A stretch of DNA of 64,000 nt from Colwellia sp. (GTDB taxonomy: Bacteria; Pseudomonadota; Gammaproteobacteria; Enterobacterales; Alteromonadaceae). Below are positions 44,865 through 56,475 of this stretch, one piece after another. The notes beneath the pieces were generated by a model. The model saw only the letters and a program-made list of their open reading frames with translations, did no database searches and was not told where the DNA came from. Numbering within the stretch: the stretch's first letter is position 1; every line of letters starts with the position of its first letter. The stretch is from assembly GCF_013214175.1 (NCBI RefSeq), contig NZ_JABSPA010000002.1:620001-684000 (forward strand), given 5' to 3'. The position numbers and the translations under genes are program-made.

Positions 44865-44896
44865 TAACCATAAAATAACGTACATAGGAGACTCCC

Positions 44897-45157
44897 TTGG
44901 AAGTTAAAGAAATTGAAGACTTAGTAAGTAAACTGATTAATGAAGCACTAGAACTTGATGAAGTGCATGTGAAATTTGATGGCTCACAATGCCGTATTAA
45001 TGCAGTGAGTGATATGTTTGATGACTTAAGCCGCGTTAAGCGTCAACAAGCTGTGCTTAAGCCGTTAGCTGATATTATAAAAGACGGCACAATTCACGCG
45101 GTAACCGTGAAAACCTTTAATAAGGCGCAATGGCAGCGTGATAAATTATTTAATTAA
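44897..45157 (+). CDS. ibaG: BolA-family protein IbaG
   Basis: An 86-residue BolA/IbaG protein starting with TTG at 44897, 6 bases after AGGAG. It has the class II KH-like fold signature with the RQQAVLKPLADIIKDGTIHA helix and the C-terminal VKTFNKAQWQRDK. IbaG is an acid-responsive protein that forms Fe-S complexes with monothiol glutaredoxin. Between mlaB and murA is its standard position. A terminator follows. Confidence 0.93.
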   Translation: MEVKEIEDLVSKLINEALELDEVHVKFDGSQCRINAVSDMFDDLSRVKRQQAVLKPLADIIKDGTIHAVTVKTFNKAQWQRDKLFN

Positions 45158-45186
45158 TGGTTAAGTTGTTACTTAATTGTATTTTT

Positions 45187-45217
45187 AATGCCTAGCTTTT
45201 TAATGCTGGGCATTTTT
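45187..45217 (+). terminator. Terminator between ibaG and murA
   Basis: AATGCCTAGC and GCTGGGCATT form a 10-bp stem with one mismatch, followed by a T run. It would separate mla-ibaG from murA, which therefore probably has its own promoter in the 50 bases before its start (TATACT at 45221 is a possible -10). Confidence 0.75.
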
Positions 45218-45256
45218 GTGTATACTGGCTGAATATTGTTTCATCATTTTAAGTAA

Positions 45257-46531
<1,275 letters not shown>

Positions 46532-46586
46532 TTATCCACTAGGGTTTGAATTAATATCGCTAGCGGCAGTATTAATTCAAAACTAT

Positions 46587-46621
46587 AAAGGCTAGTACTT
46601 GCAAAAGTTCTGGCCTTTTTT
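46587..46621 (+). terminator. Terminator after murA
   Basis: AAAGGCTAGTACTT, loop GCAA and AAGTTCTGGCCTTT form a stem with one mismatch and one bulge, followed by T residues, 56 bases after murA. Confidence 0.85.
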
Positions 46622-46837
46622 GTGTCTGCAGAAAGTGAATAAAATAAAAGTTGCAGCGATAGTTATGGAGGTGAAATTTTTGCATGGTAACAAAGGGCTT
46701 AAATATTTTTCCTAGTAGTTAGGCTATATAAAGAGGCGCGGTCAGATACTGAAGATGATTAAAGCTTAAGTTAATTAGTTGTATTGAAGGGATCTGTTTG
46801 AGAGCTAAATTTTCCAAGGCATAAATTTAAGGCAATA
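46622..46837. other. Intergenic stretch between the murA and csp terminators
   Basis: Together with the flanking hairpins this completes the 386-base gap between convergent murA and the cold-shock gene. I see no open frame, repeat or clear promoter in it. It is AT-rich, non-coding spacer as far as I can tell. Confidence 0.5.
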
Positions 46838-46870
46838 AAAAAGGACATCCTTTACAGGAATGTCCTTTTT
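46838..46870 (-). terminator. Terminator of the cold-shock gene
   Basis: AAAAAGGACAT (46838-46848) and ATGTCCTTTTT (46860-46870) form a perfect 11-bp stem with an 11-base loop. Read on the minus strand it ends in a T run, 48 bases after the csp stop; it can act in both directions. Confidence 0.9.
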
Positions 46871-46917
46871 CAAACATCTAATGTTAGTTAGCTAATAGCT
46901 AACTTAACAATTGCTAA

Positions 46918-47124
46918 TTAAAGAGCTACGATGTTTTCAGCTTGAGGGCCTTTTTGACCTTCAGTAACTGTGAATTCAACTTTTTGACCTTCAGCAAGAG
47001 TTTTGAAACCGTCACCAACGATAGCGTTGAAGTGAGCAAAAACGTCTGGACCGTTTTCTTGCTCGATAAAACCAAAACCTTTAGCTTCGTTAAACCATTT
47101 TACTGTACCAGTAGTAGTAGACAT
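46918..47124 (-). CDS. Cold-shock protein (CspA family)
   Basis: A 68-residue single CSD protein with both RNA-binding motifs, KGFGFIEQ (RNP1) and DVFAHF (RNP2), and N-terminus [20 protein letters not shown]. CspA-type proteins are RNA chaperones. The ribosome binding site AGGATA precedes the ATG. It is preceded by a consensus sigma-70 promoter and a leader of about 180 bases, the arrangement of cold-inducible csp genes whose leader senses temperature. It may nevertheless be constitutive; the family does not decide this. Confidence 0.96.
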   Translation of the reverse strand: MSTTTGTVKWFNEAKGFGFIEQENGPDVFAHFNAIVGDGFKTLAEGQKVEFTVTEGQKGPQAENIVAL

Positions 47125-47304
47125 AATGTATCCTATATATATTTAAGAGTAATTGTGCTGCCAATTGCTTATGCAAATAGCTAGCGGGTTTGCTAAAAAG
47201 AGTTGCTATTACTTATAAATCAGGACGTGTTACAGATATCTTATCTAAGGTAAGCATGAGATAACATCGAAATGGTGTACAAAAAAATAAACTAACTTCA
47301 AGCT
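47125..47304 (-). promoter_or_regulatory. Long csp 5' leader, candidate cold-responsive UTR
   Basis: Between the predicted transcription start (about 47304) and the csp ATG are about 180 untranslated bases. Long structured leaders of cspA-type mRNAs refold at low temperature to expose the ribosome binding site. Here the evidence is length and position; I did not compute a fold. Confidence 0.5.
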
Positions 47305-47310
47305 GGGGGC

Positions 47311-47338
47311 ATTATATAGTTAGCGCGCCATATGTCAA
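47311..47338 (-). promoter_or_regulatory. Consensus sigma-70 promoter of the cold-shock gene
   Basis: On the minus strand, TTGACA (47338-47333) and TATAAT (47316-47311) are both perfect hexamers with a 16-base spacer. This is the strongest housekeeping promoter I see in the window. Confidence 0.85.
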
Positions 47339-47353
47339 CCATAAGTGCGCTTT

Positions 47354-47390
47354 AAGCTGCAAGTAAACTAGAATATTATACTTACAGCTT
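47354..47390 (-). terminator. Hairpin between the chemoreceptor gene and csp promoter
   Basis: AAGCTGTAAGTA and TACTTGCAGCTT (minus-strand reading) form a 12-bp stem with one mismatch, 10 bases after the chemoreceptor stop. There is no T run, so termination is inferred from position. Confidence 0.5.
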
Positions 47391-47400
47391 ATGTTTATCC

Positions 47401-49419
47401 TTATAATTTAAACTCTTGCACCGATTGCTGTAGTTCTTCTGCTAAACGAGCAACCTCACTGCTTGATGCTGCAGTTTGTTGCGAACCAGCAGTGGTTTGC
47501 TCAGCAATAGTCACAATAGACTCAAGGTTTTCACTAATTTCATGGGCGACAACACTTTGTTCTTCGGCTGCCGTAGCAATTTGTGTACTGCGATCAAATG
47601 CCTCATGCACTGCATGGGTAATGACTTCCAGTGCTTGATCTGCTTCTTCACTTTGGCTGACACAATCACTGGCTTTAGCTTTACCGGCATCCATTACCGT
47701 TACCGCTTTACCTGCGCCGGTTTGCAGCGCCTCTATCATGGTTTGAATTTCTGAAGTCGACTCTTGAGTTCTGCTTGCTAAGGTTCGTACTTCATCAGCA
47801 ACTACGGCAAAGCCTCGACCTTGTTCACCCGCTCGAGCTGCCTCAATGGCCGCATTCAAAGCTAGTAAGTTTGTTTGTTCAGCAATTCCACGAATTACAT
47901 CTAAAATGCCACCAATTGAAGCACTGTCTTGCTGTAATTGATTGATAACCTGAGATGCTGAGTCAACCTCACTGGCTAATAATTCTATCGTCTGGCGGTT
48001 TCTCGCTGAAATAACTTTAACACGCTCAGCTTCGTCATCGGCATGCTTTATTTCGCTCAATGCATCATTAGCACTTGCCAGTACGCTTTGAGCAGTACTG
48101 CTCATTTCTGTAGTGGCAGAAGCGGCTTGTTCTACTTGATTGCGTTGCTCTTCAATGGCAGTGGTACTTTGCGCGGTAACTGCAGATGTTTGCTCTGCGG
48201 CGGCAGCAAGTTGAGCGGAGCGATTAACAATACTCTCTATCAGGTTACGTAAGCTATCTATTAATAAATTGCAGTTTCTTGATAGCTGAGCAAACTCATC
48301 ATTACCACTTTCATCAAGTTTCATTGAAAGGTCACCAGAGGCAACAATATTAAGCATTTCATTAACGCGAGCTAGTGGGCGAGTAATGCCGATAAGCGTT
48401 GCTCTAGCAATAAATAGGGCGACAACAATTGAGATAAGCATGATAACTGTTGTTTGGGTATTACCACTACTTACAGCGTCTTCTATCAACTGACTTGCTT
48501 TGATGGTGGTTTGATTAGCTAACTCAATTTGTTTTTCTAAAGCGCTATTAACTTGTTTAGCCGATAGCTCTTCTTGCTTGAGCATACGAGCTGCTTTTTT
48601 ATTAGCGGCAAGTTGCGCTGTTTTATGAGCAAGAATGCCATCTTCTTGAGATAAAAGTGCTTGAATTTCCTTAAAGGCTAGGCTGACTTGCTGTGAAATG
48701 TCGCCGATATTATGGGTATCTAATTCAGAGATGATATCGTCTACAGACTTGTTTGCTTCACTTAGGCTGCGTGAAAGCTCACTCTCGATGAGTTTGGCGG
48801 TACTTGCATCGAGGATATCTCGGTATTCAAATGAGGAAGATACTATGGAGTTAAATTGGTTTTCTAAATGTTCGCTTAAACTGATTGCACGTTGTAGTTT
48901 AGTGTCAGCAAGCTCATGATCAGCTAGATCTAAAAGTAACATCACTGTGTCATCAGCTTGCTCTTCTAAAGTATCTATTTTTTCTATTAATTGTTGCTGT
49001 TGTTCGATACTTATTTTATGGCTACTAAATAAACCAAGGCCAGCACTGTGAAAATTAGCGGAAAGTTTGTCTACCTGTCCCAAGTTTGCTAACAAATTTT
49101 GCTCGGTAGCAACAATTTGTTTTAGCTCTGATAATTCTTTTGAGAAAAGACTATTAATTTTCTTATAATCTCTCAGCTGTTGAGCTAACAGATTAAGATC
49201 TGTTTGATAGTAACCTTTTAAAGTTAAATTACTCATTTGGCTCAACTCAAGGGCAAGTTTATTACTGGCTTTAAGAGTTGGGATTGCCAAAGTATTTTGT
49301 TGCTGAGTGGCCTCACTTATAGTATCTAAGTTCGATAGCGATATGATACTAATTACTACCAGTAAAATTGAAATAATGGCAAAGCCACCAATAATTTTTA
49401 CAGCTACAGTTAAATTCAT
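47401..49419 (-). CDS. Methyl-accepting chemotaxis protein
   Basis: A 672-residue chemoreceptor. Membrane helix 1 (about 8-28) and helix 2 (about 325-345) flank a long helical periplasmic sensor with no family I can name. A HAMP domain follows (about 345-400, [20 protein letters not shown]), then the signalling domain with the hairpin tip [20 protein letters not shown] and [15 protein letters not shown] (about 515-550). The ligand is unknown. ATG 49419, after GGGTGGA, is chosen over an in-frame GTG at 49428. A sigma-28-type promoter lies about 75 bases upstream. Confidence 0.95.
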   Translation of the reverse strand: MNLTVAVKIIGGFAIISILLVVISIISLSNLDTISEATQQQNTLAIPTLKASNKLALELSQMSNLTLKGYYQTDLNLLAQQLRDYKKINSLFSKELSELKQIVATEQNLLANLGQVDKLSANFHSAGLGLFSSHKISIEQQQQLIEKIDTLEEQADDTVMLLLDLADHELADTKLQRAISLSEHLENQFNSIVSSSFEYRDILDASTAKLIESELSRSLSEANKSVDDIISELDTHNIGDISQQVSLAFKEIQALLSQEDGILAHKTAQLAANKKAARMLKQEELSAKQVNSALEKQIELANQTTIKASQLIEDAVSSGNTQTTVIMLISIVVALFIARATLIGITRPLARVNEMLNIVASGDLSMKLDESGNDEFAQLSRNCNLLIDSLRNLIESIVNRSAQLAAAAEQTSAVTAQSTTAIEEQRNQVEQAASATTEMSSTAQSVLASANDALSEIKHADDEAERVKVISARNRQTIELLASEVDSASQVINQLQQDSASIGGILDVIRGIAEQTNLLALNAAIEAARAGEQGRGFAVVADEVRTLASRTQESTSEIQTMIEALQTGAGKAVTVMDAGKAKASDCVSQSEEADQALEVITHAVHEAFDRSTQIATAAEEQSVVAHEISENLESIVTIAEQTTAGSQQTAASSSEVARLAEELQQSVQEFKL

Positions 49420-49493
49420 AGAATCCACCCAATTGGTAGGCTACTTGCCTAGTTAATACGTTAATTTGTTTTGATATTTATCAAGTTTAGCTT

Positions 49494-49520
49494 GTATCGG
49501 CGCGCAATAGGAAATATTTA
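49494..49520 (-). promoter_or_regulatory. Predicted sigma-28 (FliA) promoter of the chemoreceptor gene
   Basis: On the minus strand, TAAA (49520-49517), exactly 15 bases, then GCCGATAC (49501-49494) matches the FliA consensus TAAA-N15-GCCGATAA with one mismatch. The site is 75 bases before the chemoreceptor start codon, so the gene is probably a late flagellar-class gene. Confidence 0.75.
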
Positions 49521-49613
49521 ATTTTATTTCCAACTACTGTTAACATTATACTAAGTGAAAATATATCCGCTATGGATTCTTTGCTTTTATCTTATATAAA
49601 ATTCTTTATTATT

Positions 49614-50465
49614 CTATATGCTCAGTATTGCCGCTTGACTGAAGTATTTTTTATCATGCCAGCGAAGCATGGTCAATTGATTCCCCCAGACACACCCTGT
49701 ATCTAAGGGATAAATATTAGTGTGTGAACATTGGCCCATTAACGAAGCCCAATGACCAAAAACCCAAGCAGTATTATTGATAGTTTTAGATAACTCATAC
49801 CACGGCACTATGCTGGGAAAATTAATATCATCAGGAGATTCTTTTTGGTTAAACTCTAATGAGCCGTCACTAAAGCAGTAGCGCATGCGGGTAAAGGCAT
49901 TAATACTATAGCGAAACTTGTCAATTTCACTTTTTGCTTGCAGCCAACTATTAGGCTCTTCACCATACATAAGTGCTAACCAGGTATTACGTTCACTACT
50001 GGCAAGTTTAGAGTGGACAAACTGAGCTTGCTCTATGGCATCGGCTAGTTGCCATTGTGGGGATATGCCCGCATGGCTCATGTAGGCATCATTAGTTATG
50101 GCTTGTTGTTTAGCTTGAGAATATAGCTGAGGTATTTTTTGTAATAAGGGTTGCGCCGCTAGCCAGTCCATCAAGTCATCAATATCATCAGCAGCCAATA
50201 GTGCAGCTAACTGATCTGATTTTTTAGCTTTTTTAATACCAGCATGCACTGCTAATAAATGTAAATCGTGATTGCCTAAGACCACCTTGGCACTTTCACC
50301 AAGAGATTTTACTAAGCGTAAGGTTTTTAAAGAATCAGGGCCGCGAGCGACTAGGTCGCCCGCAAGGTAGAGGGTATCTTTCTTGTCATCAAAATTAACT
50401 TGCACTAACAGAGCCGTTAATTCGTTAAAACAACCTTGTATATCGCCTACCAGATAGATCGCCAT
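49614..50465 (-). CDS. apaH: Diadenosine tetraphosphatase ApaH
   Basis: A 283-residue symmetric Ap4A hydrolase with the metallophosphatase motifs GDIQGCFNEL (7-16), GDLVARGPDS (about 36-45) and GNHDLHLLAVHAG (about 64-76). It cleaves Ap4A to two ADP and also removes Np4 caps from RNA in E. coli. The start codon lies 5 bases from a repeat element, and no ribosome binding site is visible upstream, which is unusual. apaG, its usual upstream neighbour, is not present here. Confidence 0.96.
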   Translation of the reverse strand: MAIYLVGDIQGCFNELTALLVQVNFDDKKDTLYLAGDLVARGPDSLKTLRLVKSLGESAKVVLGNHDLHLLAVHAGIKKAKKSDQLAALLAADDIDDLMDWLAAQPLLQKIPQLYSQAKQQAITNDAYMSHAGISPQWQLADAIEQAQFVHSKLASSERNTWLALMYGEEPNSWLQAKSEIDKFRYSINAFTRMRYCFSDGSLEFNQKESPDDINFPSIVPWYELSKTINNTAWVFGHWASLMGQCSHTNIYPLDTGCVWGNQLTMLRWHDKKYFSQAAILSI

Positions 50466-50470
50466 AAGCT

Positions 50471-50735
50471 ATACCATTTTGATTTAGTTTCTTTTCACTC
50501 AGCGAGAGTTAAAAGGTTTAGAGGCAAGGCATTGATTGAAGAGAATGGTTATTCCCTTATCAAAATCAATAACGTAGGATGTAAGCCTTTTAAACTCGCC
50601 CTTCGGGAGTTTGTCAGCGACTCGATAACCGCACTGAATTCCTTTCATATAGAAATAACTATAATGTAAAAAATTCAATTTGTTCTCAAACCGCTGATAA
50701 GCTATGAGTGGGAACAAACTGAGTCAAATTGGTAT
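50471..50735. repeat. Dispersed structured repeat, copy B, with terminal inverted repeats
   Basis: This 265-bp element is the second copy of the element at 41045-41322. The ends ATACCATTTTGATTTAGTTT (50471) and, on the other strand, ATACCAATTTGACTCAGTTT (from 50735) are imperfect terminal inverted repeats. Three nested inverted pairs are visible: GAGTTAAAAGG (50506) with CCTTTTAAACTC (50586); ATTGATT (50531) with AATCAAT (50564); and hairpin AAACTCGCCC/GGGAGTTT (50592-50612). It encodes no protein. It fills the whole gap between ksgA and apaH, where apaG is expected, and its last base is the last base of the ksgA stop codon. Confidence 0.87.
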
Positions 50736-51640
50736 TACTCTGCTTCTGGCGCAGAGTCCTTATTTAAATCGTTTTTAGCACGTTGAGCTAGTCTGCTTTT
50801 TGACATATGTCTTTTTTCTTTTACTGGCTCAACCTCTGGTGGGTTATCAAAAATAAAGTTGGCAAGCTTAATATATTCATCAATGCTTAGGTTTTCTGGG
50901 CGTAAATTTGCATCAATATTTAATTCAGCTAGCTGCGCTACGCTAACTAGTTTCTTAAAACTATTTCGTATAGTTTTCCTGCGCTGACCAAAGGCGGCTA
51001 AACAAATAGTATTTAAGGCCTTGATATCTTTAACAGGGTTAGCAATATGTTCGTGCGGGATCAACCGAACAATGGCAGAATCAACTTTCGGTGCGGGTTT
51101 AAATGCTTCTGGACCAATTTCCATCACAGGGAATACTTGGCACTGGTATTGAGTCATTATTGATAAACGACCATAGGCTTTACAATGAGGACCTGCGGCC
51201 ATACGCTCGACCACTTCTTTTTGCAGCATAAAGTGCATATCTTTCACTTTATCTTTGAAAGTAAGTAGGTGAAAAATTAGTGGCGTGGAAATGTTATAAG
51301 GTAAGTTACCAAAAATTCGTAATGGTTTTTCTTCGCTAGCTAACTGAGCAAAATCAAATTTCAAGGCATCTGTTTCATAGATGGTTAAGTCATCGGCTAT
51401 AAAAGGATGGTGACGCAGTCTATGAGCTAGATCTCTATCTAATTCTACTACCGATATTTTACCTGCTCGTTCAATCACTGGCTCAGTTAATGCGCCTAAA
51501 CCCGGGCCTATTTCTACAAGGTTTTCACCGGGCTCTGGATTAATAGCATCGACAATATCACTGATAACAGCTTCATTATGGAGGAAGTTTTGTCCAAAGC
51601 GTTTTTTGGCTTGGTGACCTAAATGTTTTTTATCGTTCAT
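50735..51640 (-). CDS. rsmA: 16S rRNA dimethyladenosine transferase KsgA/RsmA
   Basis: A 301-residue Rossmann methyltransferase with the SAM-binding [14 protein letters not shown] (about 42-55) and catalytic [11 protein letters not shown] (about 111-121). It dimethylates A1518 and A1519 of 16S rRNA, a late 30S assembly checkpoint. It is about 28 residues longer than the E. coli enzyme: after DNPPEVEP a basic/acidic tail ([20 protein letters not shown]) extends to a stop codon that coincides with the boundary of the downstream repeat. It lies between pdxA and apaH, the usual order apart from missing apaG. Confidence 0.97.
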   Translation of the reverse strand: MNDKKHLGHQAKKRFGQNFLHNEAVISDIVDAINPEPGENLVEIGPGLGALTEPVIERAGKISVVELDRDLAHRLRHHPFIADDLTIYETDALKFDFAQLASEEKPLRIFGNLPYNISTPLIFHLLTFKDKVKDMHFMLQKEVVERMAAGPHCKAYGRLSIMTQYQCQVFPVMEIGPEAFKPAPKVDSAIVRLIPHEHIANPVKDIKALNTICLAAFGQRRKTIRNSFKKLVSVAQLAELNIDANLRPENLSIDEYIKLANFIFDNPPEVEPVKEKRHMSKSRLAQRAKNDLNKDSAPEAE

Positions 51641-51658
51641 AACTCTTTCTTTGTTAAT

Positions 51659-52639
51659 CTATTTGTTACTGGCTAAGTTGATAGCATTGCGCATCGCTTC
51701 AATGAAACTACCTGAATCCGCGGTACCTGTACCAGCAAGATCTAGTGCTGTGCCATGGTCGACCGAAGTGCGAATAAAAGGTAGCCCAAGGGTAATATTT
51801 ACCGATGAACCAAAGCCTTTATATTTTAGCACGGGCAGACCTTGATCATGGTACATGGCTAAAATAGCATCCGCTTCAACAAGGTACTTTTCTTGAAAAA
51901 TGGTATCCGCAGGCAAAGGACCAATGATATCAATGCCATCGGCACGAAGCTCGGCAAAAGCAGGCTCCATTACGTCAATTTCTTCACGGCCTAAATGACC
52001 GTCTTCTCCGGCATGAGGATTGATGCCACAGGCATAAATTTTAGGTGATTTAATACCAAATTTTTCTTGTAAATCCTGGTGTAAAATACGGGTTACTTTT
52101 TGTAAACGTTCAGCCGTTATAGCTTTAGCAACATAGGCTAGCGGTATATGTGTGGTAACTAAAGCGACTCTTAAGCCTTCAGTCGCCAGCATCATCACCA
52201 CGTCGGTACAATTAGCTTGATTAGCAAAGTATTCAGTATGACCACTAAAGGCAATGCCAGCTTTGTTTATCAAGCCTTTATGTACTGGGCCAGTAACTAT
52301 GGCATCGAATTCGCCAGAGATATTTTTTTCACTGGCTATTCGCAACGTTTCTACCACATAAGCACCGTTGGCACTGTTTAAGGTCCCAGGGGTAGAGGGC
52401 TCAGCCAGTTCGACATCAAGCACTGTTAAACTTCCAGATTTTTGTGGGCTTGCGGGAGCATGCTGATCATAATCGATTATGGTCAATGGTAAAGAGAGTA
52501 GTTTTGCACGCTCTAATAGTAATGCTTTTGAAGTAATCACCACCATTTCTACTGGCCAATCTCGCTGGGCAATACTAATGACTATATCGGGACCTATACC
52601 TGCAGGCTCGCCTGGCGTTATTGCAATGCGCTGAGTCAT
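51659..52639 (-). CDS. pdxA: 4-hydroxythreonine-4-phosphate dehydrogenase PdxA
   Basis: A 326-residue Pdx[11 protein letters not shown] (9-18) and the metal-binding region with HTEYFANQ (about 138), [14 protein letters not shown] (about 204-217) and [15 protein letters not shown] (about 266-280) are canonical. It oxidises 4-phosphohydroxy-L-threonine in DXP-dependent pyridoxal phosphate synthesis. The ATG overlaps the surA stop by one base (TAATG) and the gene ends 18 bases before ksgA. Confidence 0.97.
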   Translation of the reverse strand: MTQRIAITPGEPAGIGPDIVISIAQRDWPVEMVVITSKALLLERAKLLSLPLTIIDYDQHAPASPQKSGSLTVLDVELAEPSTPGTLNSANGAYVVETLRIASEKNISGEFDAIVTGPVHKGLINKAGIAFSGHTEYFANQANCTDVVMMLATEGLRVALVTTHIPLAYVAKAITAERLQKVTRILHQDLQEKFGIKSPKIYACGINPHAGEDGHLGREEIDVMEPAFAELRADGIDIIGPLPADTIFQEKYLVEADAILAMYHDQGLPVLKYKGFGSSVNITLGLPFIRTSVDHGTALDLAGTGTADSGSFIEAMRNAINLASNK

Positions 52640-53940
52640 TACTTGTTATCCTGTTCGAAAATTTCAATGTAGGCTTCATCTCGAGTCTCTTTCAACCAGC
52701 GAGTACTCTCCATACCATACTTACGGTTAAAGAGAATTTGATGAGCGCGATTTGTATTCATTTGTGAGGTGGCATCAACCATGCGGCGATCGTTCAACTG
52801 AATTATATGCCAGCCAAAAGATGAGCGGAATGGTTTATGTAGTTCGCCTTTCTTCATTGATGCTAACGCATCTTTAAAGGCTGGATCGTAGCTGGTTGGA
52901 TCTGCCCAGCCTAAATCACCGCCACGTACAGACGTCGGCCCTTCAGAGTGCTCTTTAGCTAAATCTTCAAAAGTGGCTTCTCCAGCGTTAATTTGGTTTA
53001 AGAAACCTTGTAGTAGGTCCTGTGCTTTTGCATCACTCAAAATAATCGAAGGTTTAATTAATATGTGACGTGCTTTTACTTCTTCGACTTCAACAATTTT
53101 TCGGCCACGAATATCGAGTACTTTAACTATGCTGAAACCTAAGCCCGTACGGATAGGGCCAACAATAGTATCTTTAGGCTTTTCGTTAATGAGCTCGGAG
53201 AAAAGAGTCGGCATTTCATTAATATTTTTCCACCCCAAATCACCACCTTTTAAAGCATTAGCATCACCTGATGAGGTAATGGCTATTTTGGCAAAGTCAG
53301 AGCCATCATTGAGTAGTTCAACAACTCTATCGGCGCGAGTTTTTGCTGCGGCTAAGTCCTCTTGGCTCGCATTAGCGGGGAACTCAATTAAAATATGACC
53401 TAAATGATATTCAACATTATTACTGGTTTGTTCTTTCATTATGTTGAGTAAGTTATCGATTTCTTGTGGTGAGACAAATATCCGACGTCGAACACTATTA
53501 CGGCTTACTTCGCCAGAAATTAGCTCGGTACGGACATTTTCTCGGTATTTTTCATAGCTACTACCCTCATCAATAACTTTTTGACGAAATTGAGCTAAAG
53601 TCATTTTATCGTCTTTAGCCATATTGTTTAGCGTCTGATCCAGCTGAGCATCACTAATTTGGATACCCATACGCTGGCCCATTTGGCTAAGCAGGCTGTC
53701 ATTAATTAATTTATCCATCACCTGAATACGTAAAGCTTTATCCGATGGTAGTTCTTGGTTATTACTTTTAGCTTGTTGTTTTATGCTGGCAAGTAAATCA
53801 TTAACTTCAGATTCAAGTACTACGCCGCTATTAACTATGGCAGCTACTCTATCGAGCAATTCCTCATTGGCGTGAACGGGGGATACAGCACTAACGATAA
53901 GGCTAGATACTAACAATATTGTTTTAATGGTATTTTTCAT
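52639..53940 (-). CDS. surA: Periplasmic chaperone and peptidyl-prolyl isomerase SurA
   Basis: A 433-residue exported protein with a signal peptide (about 1-24, ends SPVHA/N). The SurA N domain (about 30-165) includes [20 protein letters not shown]. Two parvulin domains follow (about 175-275 and 288-385), each with GGDLGW. SurA escorts outer-membrane barrel proteins, including LptD encoded just upstream, to the BAM complex. Confidence 0.97.
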   Translation of the reverse strand: MKNTIKTILLVSSLIVSAVSPVHANEELLDRVAAIVNSGVVLESEVNDLLASIKQQAKSNNQELPSDKALRIQVMDKLINDSLLSQMGQRMGIQISDAQLDQTLNNMAKDDKMTLAQFRQKVIDEGSSYEKYRENVRTELISGEVSRNSVRRRIFVSPQEIDNLLNIMKEQTSNNVEYHLGHILIEFPANASQEDLAAAKTRADRVVELLNDGSDFAKIAITSSGDANALKGGDLGWKNINEMPTLFSELINEKPKDTIVGPIRTGLGFSIVKVLDIRGRKIVEVEEVKARHILIKPSIILSDAKAQDLLQGFLNQINAGEATFEDLAKEHSEGPTSVRGGDLGWADPTSYDPAFKDALASMKKGELHKPFRSSFGWHIIQLNDRRMVDATSQMNTNRAHQILFNRKYGMESTRWLKETRDEAYIEIFEQDNK

Positions 53941-53994
53941 TATTTAGGTCTTGTTTTATATTTTATAATTTTCGAAGGTGCTAATTTCTTTATG

Positions 53995-56307
53995 TTAATT
54001 TTGCAAATGATAAGGGCGTTTATAACCAAATATGCTCTTATCAAACATTTCTTGAGTGCCGATGGCTGATTGCTTGCCGTCTAAGCCCTTAATGATGAAC
54101 TTGATGCTAATGCCAGTATCAAACTCTTCTCTACTCTCCTCAGCAAAACTAGCTGGGTCTAAATTAGAATTAATATGGCGATGATAGGCAATACGTACTG
54201 CCCAGCAACAGCTTTCATACTGAAAGCCTGCATATGATTCTAAACTTCTATTTTGCTGTAAATCTTGCGTTAAACGTCCGACAAAGGCCCAGTTTTTGTT
54301 AATCGCGAAGCTAGTTAATAGTGAAACTTGTTCTAAGCTATCTCCTGAGACATTACGAGTATAGCGATGGTTCAATTGTACTAGATTATATTTATCAATT
54401 TGATAATCAACTTTGACTTGCCCTTTGTTGGTAAAGTCTTCGATGGTATTGTATTGAATATCGCCACTCACCTGCCACTGATGATTAACCCGATAAAACA
54501 AATCAGCTGCGACTGAGGACTGATTATCGTTAATGCTGTCATTATCAATTAACAAGGGGTCATTGGCAAGGTCAGTATTTTTATCACCAAGATATTGAAT
54601 GCGGCCAATACTCACTCGAATTATTTCCATGTTTTCTTCATCAAGCAATCGGCTAGTAAGCCCCCAGGTATACTGGTTAGCTGCTGCTATTCTATCTAAA
54701 CCACTGTAACTTGTATCTCGAAATATACCATGAAAATCGTCTTGCAAGAGCGTGGTATCGTATAAACCAATGTTTGATTGATCTTTTTCTGGCACGTAAA
54801 GGTATTGTAACTGTGGCTCTAAGGTATGACGGTAGCTTTGCCCAAAAGCAACTAGCTCTCTATCAAAATTAATACCACCATGAAGACGCACTTTCGGTAA
54901 GGTTCTTTCGACAGTCTCATCCAAGTTGCTTCCTTGAGTAATATTATCTTGCTGATAATAAGTGTGCATTACTTTTATTTCAGAATTTATAAACCAAGCA
55001 GGTCTAACTATAGGGAAAATAAAGCCCGCCTCAACATGGTAACGATTAGCTTCTACTTGATCTTTTTCTGAGGCTTGGAAACTCGTTACTTCGGAATAAA
55101 GTTCAAATTGGCCAGCTAAAAAATTTAACGGTTGCTGGGCTGATAATTCAATGTGCGGTAAAGTTTTATAACTCGGTTGATGATCACCTAGTACTTCGAA
55201 ATCTTGTACTTGCATTGTCGCTTGCCATTGCTCACCAAAGTATGCCAACTCACCCGTTTGATAAAGGTAAGCATCATTTGAGTTATATTGCTTACTGCCA
55301 ATATCGACTAAATAATTATCATCACTGATGGTGGTATAATCGATATAAGCGCGGAAGTCGTCAGAAAAAGTACCTACATGTTGAAAGCGGGCTAAATAAC
55401 GTGGATCGTTATTAGACTTTATTGCTTTGTCATTATCTAAATACTCAAGATCAATTTTACCTGATTGCATATCATTTAAATAACGAAATTCAGTTTGTAA
55501 TTGCAAGCCACGCTTAGACATATAACGTGGTGTAATGGTGGCATCATAATTTTCGGCAATATTGAGATAAAACGGTGCGGTAACTTCAAAGCCAGTATTG
55601 GTACTTGTTTCTATTTGAGGGTATAAAAAACCGGTCAAACGTTTTTTTGAAATTGGAAAAGAAAAATAAGGCACATAAAATATTGGTACATCCAATACCC
55701 TAAATTGTGCATGGTAAGCTTCACCAAAATCGCCACTGGCAGATAAATTAATTTCAGCGGCTTTTATTTGCCAGTCAGGCACTTCTTGCAAGCAAGTAGT
55801 AAACGTTGAGTCCACTAAACTGAGTAGGCCATCACCATCAATGGACAAACTTCCTGCTGTACCGTGGCCAGGATTACCGTGGAGTTGATATGAGGCAGCA
55901 GTCATCTTTGTGGCGCGATCTACTTTACTTGCACTAAGGGTCTCTGCAAAAATGTTAATTTGTTTGCCTTGGTAATGAATATTGCCAACCGCTTCTATTT
56001 GCATTTTTAATCGATCGAAGGCCAGTTGGTCGGCAAGTATTCTTTGGCTTTTATCAACCAAAATAACCGAGCCATTAAATTGAGCTATTTGATCTTGTTT
56101 AATACTGGCGTGTAATGATGAAATACGGATGTTGTCATCAAGGACCTCAGGAATGTCGATGGCAATATCATCAAACTCAGGTAATGGGCATATCATTATT
56201 TGAGTTTCAGGCGCTTGGCTTTTTACATCAGCGTTCGCTTGCGTGACTTTTGATAAGCATGCTAGCAACGTAACTAAGGTAAATTTCAATGTACGGGAAA
56301 AAAGCAT
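53995..56307 (-). CDS. lptD: Outer-membrane LPS translocon LptD
   Basis: A 770-residue protein. The signal peptide (about 1-26) is followed by an OstA/LptA jellyroll (about 50-190) and a large C-terminal beta-barrel. The disulfide cysteines have the E. coli pattern: Cys40 (QIMICPLP), one near 176 (STFTTCLQ) and an adjacent pair near 701-702 (YESCCWAV). LptD with lipoprotein LptE inserts LPS into the outer leaflet. It precedes surA by 54 bases on the same strand. Confidence 0.96.
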   Translation of the reverse strand: MLFSRTLKFTLVTLLACLSKVTQANADVKSQAPETQIMICPLPEFDDIAIDIPEVLDDNIRISSLHASIKQDQIAQFNGSVILVDKSQRILADQLAFDRLKMQIEAVGNIHYQGKQINIFAETLSASKVDRATKMTAASYQLHGNPGHGTAGSLSIDGDGLLSLVDSTFTTCLQEVPDWQIKAAEINLSASGDFGEAYHAQFRVLDVPIFYVPYFSFPISKKRLTGFLYPQIETSTNTGFEVTAPFYLNIAENYDATITPRYMSKRGLQLQTEFRYLNDMQSGKIDLEYLDNDKAIKSNNDPRYLARFQHVGTFSDDFRAYIDYTTISDDNYLVDIGSKQYNSNDAYLYQTGELAYFGEQWQATMQVQDFEVLGDHQPSYKTLPHIELSAQQPLNFLAGQFELYSEVTSFQASEKDQVEANRYHVEAGFIFPIVRPAWFINSEIKVMHTYYQQDNITQGSNLDETVERTLPKVRLHGGINFDRELVAFGQSYRHTLEPQLQYLYVPEKDQSNIGLYDTTLLQDDFHGIFRDTSYSGLDRIAAANQYTWGLTSRLLDEENMEIIRVSIGRIQYLGDKNTDLANDPLLIDNDSINDNQSSVAADLFYRVNHQWQVSGDIQYNTIEDFTNKGQVKVDYQIDKYNLVQLNHRYTRNVSGDSLEQVSLLTSFAINKNWAFVGRLTQDLQQNRSLESYAGFQYESCCWAVRIAYHRHINSNLDPASFAEESREEFDTGISIKFIIKGLDGKQSAIGTQEMFDKSIFGYKRPYHLQN

Positions 56308-56408
56308 TTATTGTCCGATAAAGGGTGAAAGTTTTTATAAATTGATTTTCTAATGGTGAATCAAGTATTTTAACGGCTAATTGCTTTATGATATAGCAAT
56401 TTTTTCAG

Positions 56409-56436
56409 TTGGACTAAATTCTTCTGTCATAGTTCA
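56409..56436 (-). promoter_or_regulatory. Possible sigma-E promoter for lptD
   Basis: On the minus strand, TGAACT, 16 bases, then GTCCAA resembles the sigma-E consensus GGAACTT-N16-GTCTAA. In E. coli lptD-surA is a known sigma-E target. The match is partial and the leader would be about 100 bases, so this is tentative. Confidence 0.35.
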
Positions 56437-56475
56437 CCAGTAAACAAGATATTATTATAAGGAATGCTCAAAAAT

